This document shows, one piece after another, positions 46,446 through 55,587 of a DNA stretch of 64,000 nucleotides (position 1 is its first letter; each line of letters begins with the position of its first letter). The notes beneath the pieces were generated by a model, which saw only the letters and a program-made list of their open reading frames with translations, was not told the DNA's origin and ran no database searches. The position numbers and the translations under genes are program-made. Origin of the DNA: Symsagittifera roscoffensis (Eukaryota; Xenacoelomorpha; Acoela; Convolutidae); contig NC_087068.1 of the NCBI RefSeq assembly GCF_963678635.1, positions 34,233,436 to 34,297,435 on the forward strand, given 5' to 3'.

Positions 46446-47321
46446 CTACAAAAATGGGAGGTTTAAAAAGTCCCAAAAAATTCGTTTGTTTATACTTACT
46501 TTGAATTGTTGAAAAAAAAGAAAATAGTTTCTAGTAGTTATACAAAGTATAGAGCGATTGCTTTTAACCTAAAAGAAAATCAGAATGAAGTGCGTTTTAT
46601 TTACTTTTTCATAGAGAAAATCAACCAATCATAATTGAGTACTCTTTTTGTAACACTGTTGGTTGGAAATCAACCAATCAGAATCCAGCATTTTCTCAAA
46701 GAGAACTGTTGATTATTTTTAAAAAATCTTAATCTTTTTTTGAAAACATTTGAGCCTCCTCGAGTTACTTTACAAGAAAAAGGAAACATTTCCAACTGTT
46801 TTTCTTATTGATGAAATAGATGTTGACTCTTACTTTGTCATAGTTTTTTGGACGTTTTGAATGTACAAAATATAGTTATCCGACTAAGTAAAGGTCTTTT
46901 CAGAGAAACTTACTCAATCAAAGAGTTTACTTTTGATCCACATAATGCGTATCAAAGTTTTAATCTTACGGCTGAATAACACCTCACAAGGAAAGAAGTT
47001 TTGTTTATTCTCGAGAATATGAAATTAATCAAAAAGTCGTACGATAATATATCAAAAAATTTTTTATCCCCCATCCAATACACAATTTTGTAAAAAAAAA
47101 ATCCCCGGCAATGTTATTTATTCCTTCATTTCTGTAAGGGTTTTTGAAGTTCAAAATCCTGCTTGATTCGGTTTGGAAATAAATTTCCAGAGGTTTGCTT
47201 TGAAAAATTCGTCAACTTTAGTTATCCTCCCAAATTTACATAAAAATTAAAGAACTTGACTATCTACTTAAAAATCAGCAATTTCTCATTGATTACATAC
47301 AACAAATTCAATTATAGTTTG
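46446..47321. other. Polinton gap between left and right gene blocks
   Basis: No convincing gene. Probable divergent regulatory region: a GTAAGT splice-donor-like site on the minus strand at about 46488, two CCAATCA boxes (46625, 46674) and AT-rich runs. Confidence 0.5.
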
Positions 47322-47615
47322 ATGAAAAAAAATGCAGAGATGTTAATTTTTTTAACTTTCTTTCTTTTTTTACTTATATCAGCAATATTTCTTATTTTTA
47401 CTGCAAACAACTTTTGGCCATTTATTTTTGCAATTGCTTTTGTGTATAATATTTTTTATTTGGATGATTTAAGTCCTGAAAATGGTCTTCTGATTGAATA
47501 CGACAACCAGAACAAAAATGAACAGTTTTGTGATTGGAAAAGACAATACCCAAAATGGAGCTTTGTTTCTGATTGGACACGAATTTTATCCAAGAATGCC
47601 ATAAAAGGAAGCTGA
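47322..47615 (+). CDS. Hypothetical small membrane protein
   Basis: 97 residues from MKKNAEMLIF; an upstream in-frame ATG at 47256 would add 22. Residues 8-50 are almost wholly hydrophobic and rich in Phe, enough for two membrane spans, followed by a polar tail with DLSPENGLL and Trp-rich WKRQYPKWSFVSDW. No family recognised. It lies between the polymerase block and the plus-strand genes of the element. The reverse strand also has an open frame, so coding status is uncertain; TGATTGG words at 47531 and 47570 fall inside it. Confidence 0.4.
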   Translation: MKKNAEMLIFLTFFLFLLISAIFLIFTANNFWPFIFAIAFVYNIFYLDDLSPENGLLIEYDNQNKNEQFCDWKRQYPKWSFVSDWTRILSKNAIKGS

Positions 47616-47960
47616 AATATGATTGAACACGACTACTATCCAAACAGGAAAATCAATTCTGATTGGTCAAACCCACACATTCGAGTTGAAGGTGCCCCTA
47701 CCAACTAAGTAAAAATCATTTTATTTTCAACTTAACTACTGTCAACTACATCCTCTCTCAGCTCTAAATACCTTAACTTCAACTTATCTTCCGTCAGCTA
47801 GCCCTCTCTCAGCTCTTTCTTGTTTTTACTCTTTAACTCAGTTTTTGCTCAAAATTATCTTCTCAGTGCAAAACAGCAATCTCATGTACTCTGTAAAATT
47901 TTCGCCTGATCTAGTACAAATTCAAGCGCGAGAAACAGTCTCTGGATTTTTTTGGCACGA
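47616..47960. promoter_or_regulatory. Probable upstream region of the 47961 gene
   Basis: No gene seen. It contains a TGATTGG box (47660) and two similar CTCTCTCAGCTCT words (about 47752 and 47806), suggesting a duplicated regulatory element. Confidence 0.3.
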
Positions 47961-48354
47961 ATGGACATCCCAATCCAAGTCTGGTACATGGTGGAAGTGA
48001 TGGGAAGGGATTTCAACGAACATCATATGATGCAAGTTCCCATCAAAGAGAACCAACTTTTTAACAATGCAAATGATGGAGGAAGTTTCTGATCATGTGG
48101 GAATGAACTACCCCGAGATTCCTGACTCAAGATTTGTAGCTCAACGAGTCGACGACTTCCTCTTTCCGTGGGAAGAAGCAGGATCAGCCGAAAACCACGT
48201 CACAATAGATGAAGATGAGGGTTTCTCAGAAACAATGACGCCTCAAAACACTCCTCCACAAAAACCACCAGCAATGGAACCTCGTCCAGCTCTGCGTTCT
48301 ATAGACAGCCCTTTGATTAAAAGTTTTTTTGAAATAATTGTTGTTTGGTTTTGA
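47961..48354 (+). pseudogene. Unidentified Polinton ORF, one frameshift
   Basis: The frame opening at ATG 47961 (MDIPIQVWYMVEVMGRDF) runs 43 codons to a TGA at 48090. An overlapping frame from 48067 continues for 95 codons with similar composition. A single-base indel near AATGATGGAGG would explain both. The second part has PEIPDSRFVAQRVDDFLFPW, then an acidic patch and a Pro-rich stretch (TPPQKPPAMEPRP), i.e. a likely folded N-terminal part with a disordered tail. No family recognised; GC content is higher than in neighbours, and it opens the plus-strand block. Confidence 0.5.
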
Positions 48355-48554
48355 CTTCGTTTTCTTTATTTAATTAATTTTCGCAATATCATTTCAATTT
48401 AAGAATAGCCGAGAGATTGAGAGTACCCCACTGAAAAACAATTAGAACTTAAGTTAGTGCTCCGAACTCGCATAAATGTTACAAAACTGGAATAATTTTT
48501 GCACACATATTCGGAAAAACACTAGCAAAATTGTACACGAAAAAAAATTTACCT

Positions 48555-49290
48555 AATGGTTTTTGCATCTTGTCAAACAACTCACACACTTTTAGCACTT
48601 TGAAGAAAAAATTGAAACAATTTTCGTATTTTTTCGGAAAAAGTGAAACAGTTTTTGCATTTGTAGGAAAAAAGTGAAACACTTTTCGCATCTTTTTTAA
48701 AAAAAGTGAAACACTTATCGCATCTTAACTGAAAAAGTTGAAACCTTTTTCAAATTTTATCGAAAAAAGTAGTACACTTTTCGCATTTTGTCGAAAAAAG
48801 TGAAACACTTTTCGCATTTGTAGGAAAAAAGTGAAACACTTTTCGCATCTTGTTTAAAAAAAATTGAAACACTTTTCGATTTTGTAGGAAAAAAATGAAA
48901 AACTTTTTGCATCTTGTTAAAAAAAGTGAAACACTTTTTGCTTCTTGCAAAAAAAGTTGAAACACTTTTCGCATTTTATGGAAAAAAAGCAAAAGACTTT
49001 CGCATTTTGTCGAAAAAAGTGAAACACTTTTCGCATCTTGTTAAAAAAAGTTAAACACTTTTCGCATCTTGTCAAAAAAGTTGAAACACTTGTTGCATTT
49101 TATCAAAAAAAGCAAAACACTTTTCGCATCTTGTTCAAAAAAATGAAACACTTTTTGCGTCTTTTCAAAAAACATTTGAAACACTTTTCGCCTTCTGTCG
49201 AAAAAATTGACACTTTTTGCATTTTCTCAAAAAAAAAAATTGAATACCTTTTACAACTTGTTAAAAAAATTCAAAATTTTTTTGCAACTT
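48555..49290. repeat. Minisatellite of about 30-bp units with built-in hairpin
   Basis: About 24 imperfect units with the consensus AAAAAGTGAAACACTTTTCG followed by CATYTTGT. Each unit holds AAAAGTG-AAA-CACTTTT, a 7-bp inverted repeat. Both strands stay open in places (48479-48992 minus, 49038-49295 plus) because the unit is a near-multiple of three; those frames are Lys/Phe repeats and not genes. Confidence 0.85.
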
Positions 49291-49639
49291 CTTGAAAATC
49301 AAAAAAAAAATATTTCATATTTCTTTCATTTTTTTCTTCTTCGAATTTTTTGGTACTTTCGTAACATATGAGAGAAAATAGATGGATTATCCAAAAGTTT
49401 TTTACTGAAAAATTGACATGATCACTATTTACAAATCCATAACCATCAAAAAAACAGTCAATTTTTTCTAACAAATCACGTTCAAATTTTGAGTTTTGTA
49501 CTTTACGAACTCTTTCTAGAAAAGCTGAACCAGTAGTTTGTGTGGAAGCTAAATTCTGGTTAGAACATATTTAGTGACTTTTGATTTTTTTTCGTAACAG
49601 TCTTTTCTTTGCAACACTTGGCATTTTTTCTGCTCCTTT
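49291..49639. other. AT-rich gap
   Basis: Nothing recognised beyond a few A/T runs. Confidence 0.5.
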
Positions 49640-50053
49640 TCATTTCAAATTATGATGAACAGCTCGGTCAAGTTGATTAAAATTTTCGCCAGTTGATGAA
49701 AAAACATTCGAATAAAATCTGTATTTGTGCAGAGTGTAAAGACAATCGATAATTTGGCATGTAAAATAAAAATTACCCAATCGTTGTGAAATTTGATCGA
49801 AAGATGAACCAATCAGAAGTATGTGGAACTTACAATTTACCAAAGAACAGTAAGAATTGTGGGTAGAGACACAAAAATTATTGGTTACTATATATTTTTC
49901 GTAAAAAGCACTGGAAAAGGAAATAAATAGCGATTTTTTAACGACAAAAATCTGAATAAAAGCTGGGAAGAGCTTGACACATAGCTGCAGCCATCTGGAA
50001 CGATGATTTTTGCTGATAGTTGTCGGTTTACATAGGAACACTAACACCGACAA
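49640..50053 (-). CDS. Hypothetical protein
   Basis: 137 residues on the minus strand, the longest intact frame in the middle of the element. It has seven cysteines, aromatic-rich strand-like stretches (LFISFSSAFYEKYI, NFYFTCQIIDCLYTLH) and no signal peptide or obvious motif. No family recognised. The plus strand is closed by frequent stops here, which favours the minus frame slightly. A CCAATCA box (49809) lies within it. Confidence 0.35.
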   Translation of the reverse strand: MSVLVFLCKPTTISKNHRSRWLQLCVKLFPAFIQIFVVKKSLFISFSSAFYEKYIVTNNFCVSTHNSYCSLVNCKFHILLIGSSFDQISQRLGNFYFTCQIIDCLYTLHKYRFYSNVFSSTGENFNQLDRAVHHNLK

Positions 50054-50182
50054 AATTCCATTTATAGTTCTATCCTTTTACGGTAAAGTAAATGACTCAT
50101 ACTCTTTACTTCCAGTTTCAATTCATCTCAAAATCATTTCTCTCATTTCTCTTCATCTGATCAGTCTGTTCTCCTTTTGAAA

Positions 50183-50645
50183 ATGTACTCAAGAAAAGAT
50201 ACTAGTCCCATTTATTTTGAATTCTCAAAAAATCAAACAAGAATTGGGAGTTTTGCTTGATCCCAAAAATCCTACGAGGAGAAAATTTAATTTGAACCCT
50301 GTTTTTAACTATTCAATAAAAATGAAGTGGAACAACTCGAAAAAAGACAGCAATTCTATTTTGGCGAAAAAGAAGGAGAAGCACTCCCGGCAATTAGAAA
50401 TAATGTTATTGACGATGCTGAAAACCTTGGACTTTTTCCTATATTGGAACTCACTTCTGACAACTATGGATCAGGAGCTTGCCAACTGCAACAAAGTGTA
50501 TGACATAGCAACTTACAGTAGAAGAATTACAATGTTAACAAACCTCCCTACCTTCAAATTCGACTGCTCACCGCAAAAGAGATTGAAGCAACGAAACAAG
50601 TCGCCTATATCATCTATACTTTGAACGATTTCAAAGAACTGTCCT
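50183..50645 (+). pseudogene. Unidentified Polinton ORF with frameshifts and stops
   Basis: The start at 50183 (MYSRKDTSPIYFEF) shares its frame with a clear acidic protein-like stretch from 50321 (EVEQLEKRQQFYFGEKEG, then IRNNVIDDAENLGLFPI) that ends at TAA 50643. Between them the frame is interrupted and a neighbouring frame reads LLDPKNPTRRKFNLNPVF, so two compensating indels are likely. Two more in-frame stops occur near 50490-50515. The longest open frame here (50217-50624) is a shadow for most of its length. No family recognised. Confidence 0.5.
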
Positions 50646-50889
50646 AAATTTTGGGAGACTTTATGTTTGTTGAGAATTGTAATGCACATTAAATTGTGTT
50701 ATTTTTTTTAGTTTTGTAATTTAATTATTCATCCTCAAAGTCTTTTTTCGGTTTGTATTGGTGTTGAACAGTTTGACTTTTTCATATTGTTCTTGACGAA
50801 AAGTCCCAAAAAATTTCACTAACAATTATAGAATCTCAAAATTTAAGATGAACCAATCATCTTAAATTTTTGGAAATCAATGGAAATCA

Positions 50890-51224
50890 ATGAAAAAATA
50901 GTCAATCTTCACAACTACAAAGAGAAGAATATGATAAACTACTCGATATGCTTCGTTCATTACTAGATTATGTAGAGGCCTTAAAAAAATCTTGTATCAT
51001 TATTGACGAATGCACTGTAGAAAATGAACGTACAGAAATTGAATGAAATTCTAAGAATTTTTGAGATTATTAAGCAAAATTTCTCAAGAAATAGAAAAAT
51101 TAAAAATTTATTTCTTTGTACCTGTTTTGTTTTGTTTTGGACCCGGACACAAATTTTTAAAAAAACGGACCAAAAATTTCCTTTTGGAGGACTAACTGGA
51201 TACGGAAATTCCTGTATGGATTAA
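50890..51224 (+). pseudogene. Possible small coiled-coil ORF remnant
   Basis: One frame reads QLQREEYDKLLDMLRSLLDY to a TGA near 51045; an overlapping frame from 51024 continues with NEILRIFEIIKQNFSRN and a hydrophobic segment. The first part has heptad-like Leu spacing. No family recognised. Confidence 0.3.
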
Positions 51225-51486
51225 TTTTTTGCAAACTCCAAAAATTTTACACTACATGCATTTCTACATGACTCTGCTGGATATGTGAAATCTACTACGA
51301 TAAGAGGTCCTGAGTATTGTAATGTTGAACCTAGTGTCCCCAGTTCATGCTTTCTTGGTCACGTGACTGGATTATTTTTCTGTTTGTAAGTTAAAATATA
51401 CGCTTCATCAGTATTTGCATTGTTTGATAATCATTTTAACCTAAAAACTCCAGAGAAAACAGTTAACAGAATGAGTTTAGTTTGTT
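51225..51486. promoter_or_regulatory. Gap with perfect 10-bp palindrome GTCACGTGAC
   Basis: No gene. GTCACGTGAC at 51358-51367 is an extended E-box (CACGTG), a typical bHLH-type site, 120 bp before the 51487 gene. A TTTGTAAGTT donor-like word follows at 51385. Confidence 0.35.
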
Positions 51487-51942
51487 TTGGATATTAAATG
51501 TATTGAAAACAATATAGTGAAAGAGTTAGGAGTTTATAAGGATGGACAAACTGTAGGATATTCTTTTCTTCCTCCCAAAAAATTCAAATCAACATACCAA
51601 TCTTCTTGGTTTACAAAGCATCTTCATGGAATCAACTGGAGCAGTGGTTACGAAAAATACACTGAACTTGAAAAAAAAATATTGAAAGATTTAGAAGCCA
51701 CAGAAACGGAATTTTTTGCAAAAGCTTATAAAAAAGGCAATATTCTGTCAGAATTTTTGGAAACATATATTATTAATTTGGATTACTAGACTTGCCTTAA
51801 AGTTCAGTTTTTGATATCCAAAGATGAAGAATATGATTGGAGGTGTAGCCACTACCCATGTCGTCATGCCGAAACTCTTCACTGTGCAGAAAGAGAAGCA
51901 TTTGCCCACGTAACATGGACTCGATGTTTTTTAGCAAGTTAA
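51487..51942 (+). pseudogene. Polinton Cys/His-cluster protein, one internal stop
   Basis: One frame runs 51487-51942 with a single TAG at 51787. The N-terminal part has the hydrophobic block TVGYSFLPPKKF and HLHGINWSSGYEKY, then a helical ELEKKILKDLEATE region. After the stop, a compact cluster WRCSHYPCRHAETLHCAERE has four Cys and four His positions suited to metal binding. Domain function unknown; the arrangement recurs in animal Polintons as a small unnamed ORF as far as I can judge. It sits directly upstream of the membrane-protein/ATPase pair. Confidence 0.55.
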
Positions 51943-52022
51943 AAATTATAATAATCTAAATGTACATCCATTTTCAAACTTTAATTAATTTTTATTGTCA
52001 ACTTTTTCTTTTTTGAGTTAAG

Positions 52023-52286
52023 ATGTTCGATCAATGTGACAAGCCCGTAAGTTTGGGAAATTCTGTTTTTGATGAAGAAAATCATAAACGAAAATCATGG
52101 AAATTGTTTGGACGTACATGTAATAGATTTCTTTTAGTTTTTTTGTGCCAATTTTTTGTTAAAGTTTTGATGCTAGTATGTGCACTCGTTCGAATTATGT
52201 TATCCACAATATGTGAAGAAACAACATTTTGTGCAGCTATCTTATCAAGTACAGTCGGTTATATTCTACCTTCTCCAAAGCTATGA
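52023..52286 (+). CDS. Small two-span membrane protein of the Polinton
   Basis: 87 residues, intact. An N-terminal polar part with a basic KRKSWKLFGRTCNR segment is followed by a span at about 39-60 (LLVFLCQFFVKVLMLVCALV) and a second at about 70-82 ending GYILPSPKL. Its stop overlaps the start of the ATPase gene as ATGA (52283-52286), pointing to coupled translation or at least compact viral-type packing. Function unknown; a virion or assembly membrane role is plausible from position only. Confidence 0.6.
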   Translation: MFDQCDKPVSLGNSVFDEENHKRKSWKLFGRTCNRFLLVFLCQFFVKVLMLVCALVRIMLSTICEETTFCAAILSSTVGYILPSPKL

Positions 52287-53006
52287 ATAAAATTTTATCT
52301 CTCAAAGAACGAATTTTTTCCCCTAGTTGGACCAAGTGGATCTGGAAAATTTTATCTCATTTTTGATTGGTTTAAAATTGGTTTTTTCCAACAAGCTTTC
52401 GAAAATTTTTTAAATTTTTATCAACATTCTCAATATCTTTATAGTCAAGTGCAAAGAAAAAACCTTAAATTTACCCAAAGAGTAGATTTTGACTTGATTG
52501 AAAAACTTCCCTAAAACGGAACTAAGTATTTGCTTATATTTGATGATTCTTGTGAAGAAATTTCAAACTCCAAACAATTTGTAAAAATTGCCACTGCTGG
52601 AAGAGAGAATGGACTGAATACAATATACATCAAACACAATTTGTTTCATCGAAGCAAATTAGGAAGAGATGTAGAGTTACAAAGTACACACACAGTCTTG
52701 TTCAAGTCGCTGCGGGAAGTTTCACAAAACAATACATTAAGTCAACAACTAATTCTAAGATCTCAAGTAAAAGAGTGGTACTATGATGCAACATCCGTTC
52801 TTTATGGTCATTTACTTATTGATTTAACCCCAAAAACAGTTGATTCACTTATGTATTGCTCTAATAGTGGCTCAGTTGCAACAAAAATTTACTTACCAGC
52901 TGGAATAGAGACAAAAATTTAGGACGACGAGTACACAATACGTCTCTATTCTCCCAATGTTTCAAAATTTTTCCCTAAGGCTTCGAAAACATTTCATTCT
53001 CAATAA
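52283..53006 (+). pseudogene. Polinton packaging ATPase (A32/FtsK-HerA type), frameshifted
   Basis: It would drive genome packaging into capsids. The start MNKILSLKER is in frame 2; a one-base shift in the TTTTTCCCC run at about 52316 leads into LVGPSGSGKFYLI, a textbook Walker A. Walker B is LLIFDDSCEE (52536), followed by a sensor-like IYIKHNLF, where most family members have Gln. In-frame stops lie at about 52512 (TAA) and 52920 (TAG), the latter possibly native or a lesion since the same frame continues to TAA 53004. Length of about 240 residues fits the family. Confidence 0.85.
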
Positions 53007-53219
53007 TCCAAAAGATTTCATTCAGTTTCTGAGCGAGTGTTTAGTAAACCTATTAAGAGGAGAGCTCCGAGATCTTCGGAAAGAAGACGTAGAAAAATAT
53101 CGAAAAGAAATTTCAGAACTAATACAAAAAAGAACTCCCTACACAATAGAAGAATTGATTCAAGTTCAACTAAAGGGTTACAATTGATATCTAATATTAC
53201 CACTTTTGTCATTAAATGA
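52957..53219 (+). pseudogene. Small Polinton ORF with helical, charged protein
   Basis: Frame 52957-53187 includes PKDFIQFLSECLVNLLRGEL and KYRKEISELIQKRT; a frameshift near 53145 leads to KGLQLISNITTFVIK and a stop at 53217-53219. The pattern (amphipathic helix, basic middle, hydrophobic end) resembles a small ORF found beside ATPase and integrase genes in other animal Polintons. The native start is unclear because the frame overlaps the ATPase end. Confidence 0.5.
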
Positions 53220-53229
53220 TTGACATAGT

Positions 53230-53637
53230 ATGGAACAGTTTGTGTTCACTCCGTACTCAGTTTATCAATCATAAAGTACACTTCCAAGAAAACAAAAACT
53301 GGAACAAAAGCAAGAAAAAGAGGAGGTTGTACCAAAAAATTTTGAGTCTGTTCACAGTGCTGTAAATGCGTTGGAAACGAGCAACAATAAGAACATTATT
53401 GATTTAATTTTGAATTCTCTCAGAAATGATCTCAGCCAGTCAGACAATGTTATAATAGATAATCGAGATACAAAAAAATCTATTGTAGACTTTGTGTGTG
53501 CACTAAAGCGAAAAAAGACCGATTTTCCAGGTATTTACTTTACGATTCTGGAAGCAACTCAACTTCCTCCTAAACTTGTTATCAACAAGAATGCCAAAGC
53601 AAAAGAAAGAGGAACTTGGATCCCTCTCAAAATCTGA
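53230..53637 (+). pseudogene. Unidentified ORF upstream of integrase, one stop
   Basis: From ATG 53230 (MEQFVFTPYSVYQS) a TAA at 53272 interrupts, then 121 codons are open: a Lys/Glu-rich linker followed by IVDFVCALKRKKTDFPGIYF and ILEATQLPPKLVIN. Its 3' end overlaps the integrase start (53591) by 47 bp in another frame. A role such as the small DNA-binding or scaffold ORFs of Polintons is possible, but nothing is diagnostic. Confidence 0.5.
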
Positions 53638-54366
53638 AAAGATAAGACTAAACAGATTGTCTTATAGGGGAAGAGCTGCATACGGTTCTTTTCAAAACTT
53701 GAGTAAAGCGAGTGGTTTATCAAAAAAAAGTAGAAAAGTTTTTAAATAGAGTCAAGTATCTCTTAGTTGCTGTAGATATTTTTTCGAAATTTGTCAGAGT
53801 TCAAACAACAAAAACAAAGTATGCCAAAGACACTTAACATGCTTTCAGAAAAATGTTTTCTCGAAAAAACACTCCTGAAATATTTGGGTTGATAAAGGAA
53901 CAGAGAATGGGGGAACTTTCAAAAAATTTTGCAAGGAGGAAGACATTGAAGTTTACTTTCAGTCTTTGAAACATATGATATATATCGTTACCTTGAAAAT
54001 CATCGTGAAAAAATTGCCCTCAAAGTGCAGCAGTTTGCTTCTACATTGAACTGTCGCAAAAATCGATCAAGTGGAAAATCTCCCAGAGATGTGAAAAACA
54101 GTGATTTTTTTATCAATTTTTTGTAACAAATCATTCAAGAAATATACTAAACCAAAATTCAAAATTGGTGTTAGAGTTAAAAAATCGAAAAATGATATTC
54201 CGTTCCGAAAAAGATGCAAGCCACAGTTTACAGATGAAGTTTTTGAAATTTCGGCAATATCTACAAAACACCTCCTACATACATCATCAAAGATCTCAAA
54301 AAAGAAGAAGAAATTCTGGGAAAATTTTATAAAAATGAGCAATGAAAATGTTCAGATTAAAGGTAA
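53591..54366 (+). pseudogene. Polinton retroviral-type integrase, broken
   Basis: It would insert the element into host DNA. It starts MPKQKKEELGSLSKSEK, continues with a basic LSYRGRAAYGSFQNL region, stops at 53749, shifts frame into the RNase H-like core YLLVAVDIFSKFVRV (first catalytic Asp) and, after a further frameshift, DKGTENGGTFKKF (second Asp). The block that should carry the third acidic residue (Glu, in an ERFNR-like motif) is missing between EVYFQSL and the later NHREK/RSSGKSPRDV part, so DDE is incomplete. The C-terminal part (KFKIGVRVKKSKNDIPF.K) is the usual SH3-like tail. Stops or frameshifts occur at least four times. Confidence 0.85.
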
Positions 54367-54397
54367 GTCGTTTTTTAAATTGAATTTCTATCGATCA
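54363..54397 (+). other. Possible mini-intron at the integrase end
   Basis: GGTAAGTCG at 54362 and ATCGATCAG ending at 54398 could be a short intron (about 36 bp) just before the minor-capsid ATG at 54404. Without it, integrase and capsid frames are fused. Confidence 0.25.
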
Positions 54398-54403
54398 GTT
54401 GTC

Positions 54404-55224
54404 ATGAATTCTTTTAAGATTCAGCTGGTTTCTAATGCTTCTTTTAAATGTTATCCGAATAACAGTCTTCGTTCCTTTACAAAATTTCTACCGGAACAAA
54501 CACATCTAAGAGAAGAATGGGAGGTTGCTATTTCAGAAATATCATACCCTTCATTGTACCAAAACGTTACAGAGGAAAAATTTACTTTCATAGATGGACG
54601 AGAAAGTCCTGAAGAAAAAAGAAAGATTTAACCGATGCATATTGAACCTGGGTTGTATCCAAGTATTGTCGATATAGTTATAGCCTTGAATGACAAAATT
54701 CGAAAAGGTATAGGCGCACAAAAATATGAATATAACGAAATTTATGTATCAGTAGATGAGATTACACAAAAAATTTCATTCATTTACTTGAGGATCATTC
54801 AGTGTTTATAATTCAAAGTGCTGATTTCAGTAACATTTTTGGCTGTGATTTAGAACAAAATCAGACAGGTGTTATAATGAAAGAAAAAAGACCACATTAT
54901 CCTCAGTATTCTTACGACATTATGAGAAAATATTCCCTAATGATTTATAGTGATATTATAGAATGTAATATAGTAGGCGATACAAAAACTCCTTTACTGC
55001 GTTGTACTCCTTTCATTTCTAAAGTAAAAAATGGAGACATATTATCTACAGGACAGTACATGAATTATCAATCATTTACATATCTAAAATTTAAAAAATA
55101 ATTAAAAAACTCTTTCCACAGCATAAAAATTGAACTAAGGGATACTACAGGTGGAAAAAATTCATTTTGTGTCCGTAGGAATTACACGAGTTTTTCTCTT
55201 GTTTCGCAAGATTTCGGATTATAA
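54404..55224 (+). pseudogene. Polinton minor (penton-like) capsid protein, broken
   Basis: A structural protein expected at capsid vertices. MNSFKIQLVSNASFKCYPNN begins at 54404, in one frame with the upstream integrase tail. A stop at 54629 is bypassed in another frame (HIEPGLYPSIVDIVIALN), and a second shift near 54790 gives DFSNIFGCDL, a YPQYSYDIMRKYSLMIYSDI block and VGDTKTPLLRC. A TAA at 55099 is followed in the same frame by SFHSIKIELRDTTGGK and a final stop at 55222. The total of about 270 residues and the FLPEQTHLREEWEVAISEIS block fit the family that Polintons share; identification as penton-type is by family knowledge and position before the major capsid gene. Confidence 0.7.
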
Positions 55225-55248
55225 TTTTTGATTTATACTTCATACGAA

Positions 55249-55582
55249 ATGATTGCTCAAAGTTCAGCTAATTTTCCTATTTTTGTGGACATGCTCTTGC
55301 ACAAAATCTTGGGAGAACTGCAATTCCCTTTATACAAATATATATAGTCTCAAGCTGCAAAAAGAATCGGAGCAGTTTTGTTTGAAGTTGCTGCTCCAGA
55401 GTTTGGAAAAGTTGTCAGTGGACGAAAAAAGACTCAAAACATTTGCAAAAGATGTTGGAACAAAAACAGTTCGAAAACAGTTGGAAGATGGAAAAAAGAA
55501 ATCCAAGCATAGAACAAGAAGAGCCATTTCTCGAAAAAGTAGTTCAAAATCCAGTCCCTCTCGCAAAGACATTTTTGATTAG
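55249..55582 (+). pseudogene. Basic core-like Polinton protein, frameshifted
   Basis: The start at 55249 (MIAQSSANFPIFVDML) hits a stop at about 55345, then the same frame gives AAKRIGAVLFEVAAPEFGKV. A shift moves into KTFAKDVGTKTVRKQL and a strongly basic, Ser-rich tail (RTRRAISRKSSSKSSPSRK) ending at 55580. An amphipathic middle plus basic tail, between minor and major capsid genes, suggests a capsid-associated, DNA-binding or membrane-active protein comparable to adenovirus core/cement proteins; this is inference from place and composition. Confidence 0.5.
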
Positions 55583-55587
55583 ATAAA

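Noticed and set aside
48479-49295. Lys/Phe-rich proteins on both strands
   Set aside because: Direct translations of the 30-bp minisatellite.
53018-53212. Minus-strand frame with LLLCREFFFVLVLKFLFD
   Set aside because: Antisense shadow of the charged plus-strand ORF.
53591-54366. LTR retrotransposon or retrovirus on account of the integrase
   Set aside because: No reverse transcriptase or LTRs; the integrase sits among Polinton genes between Polinton ends.
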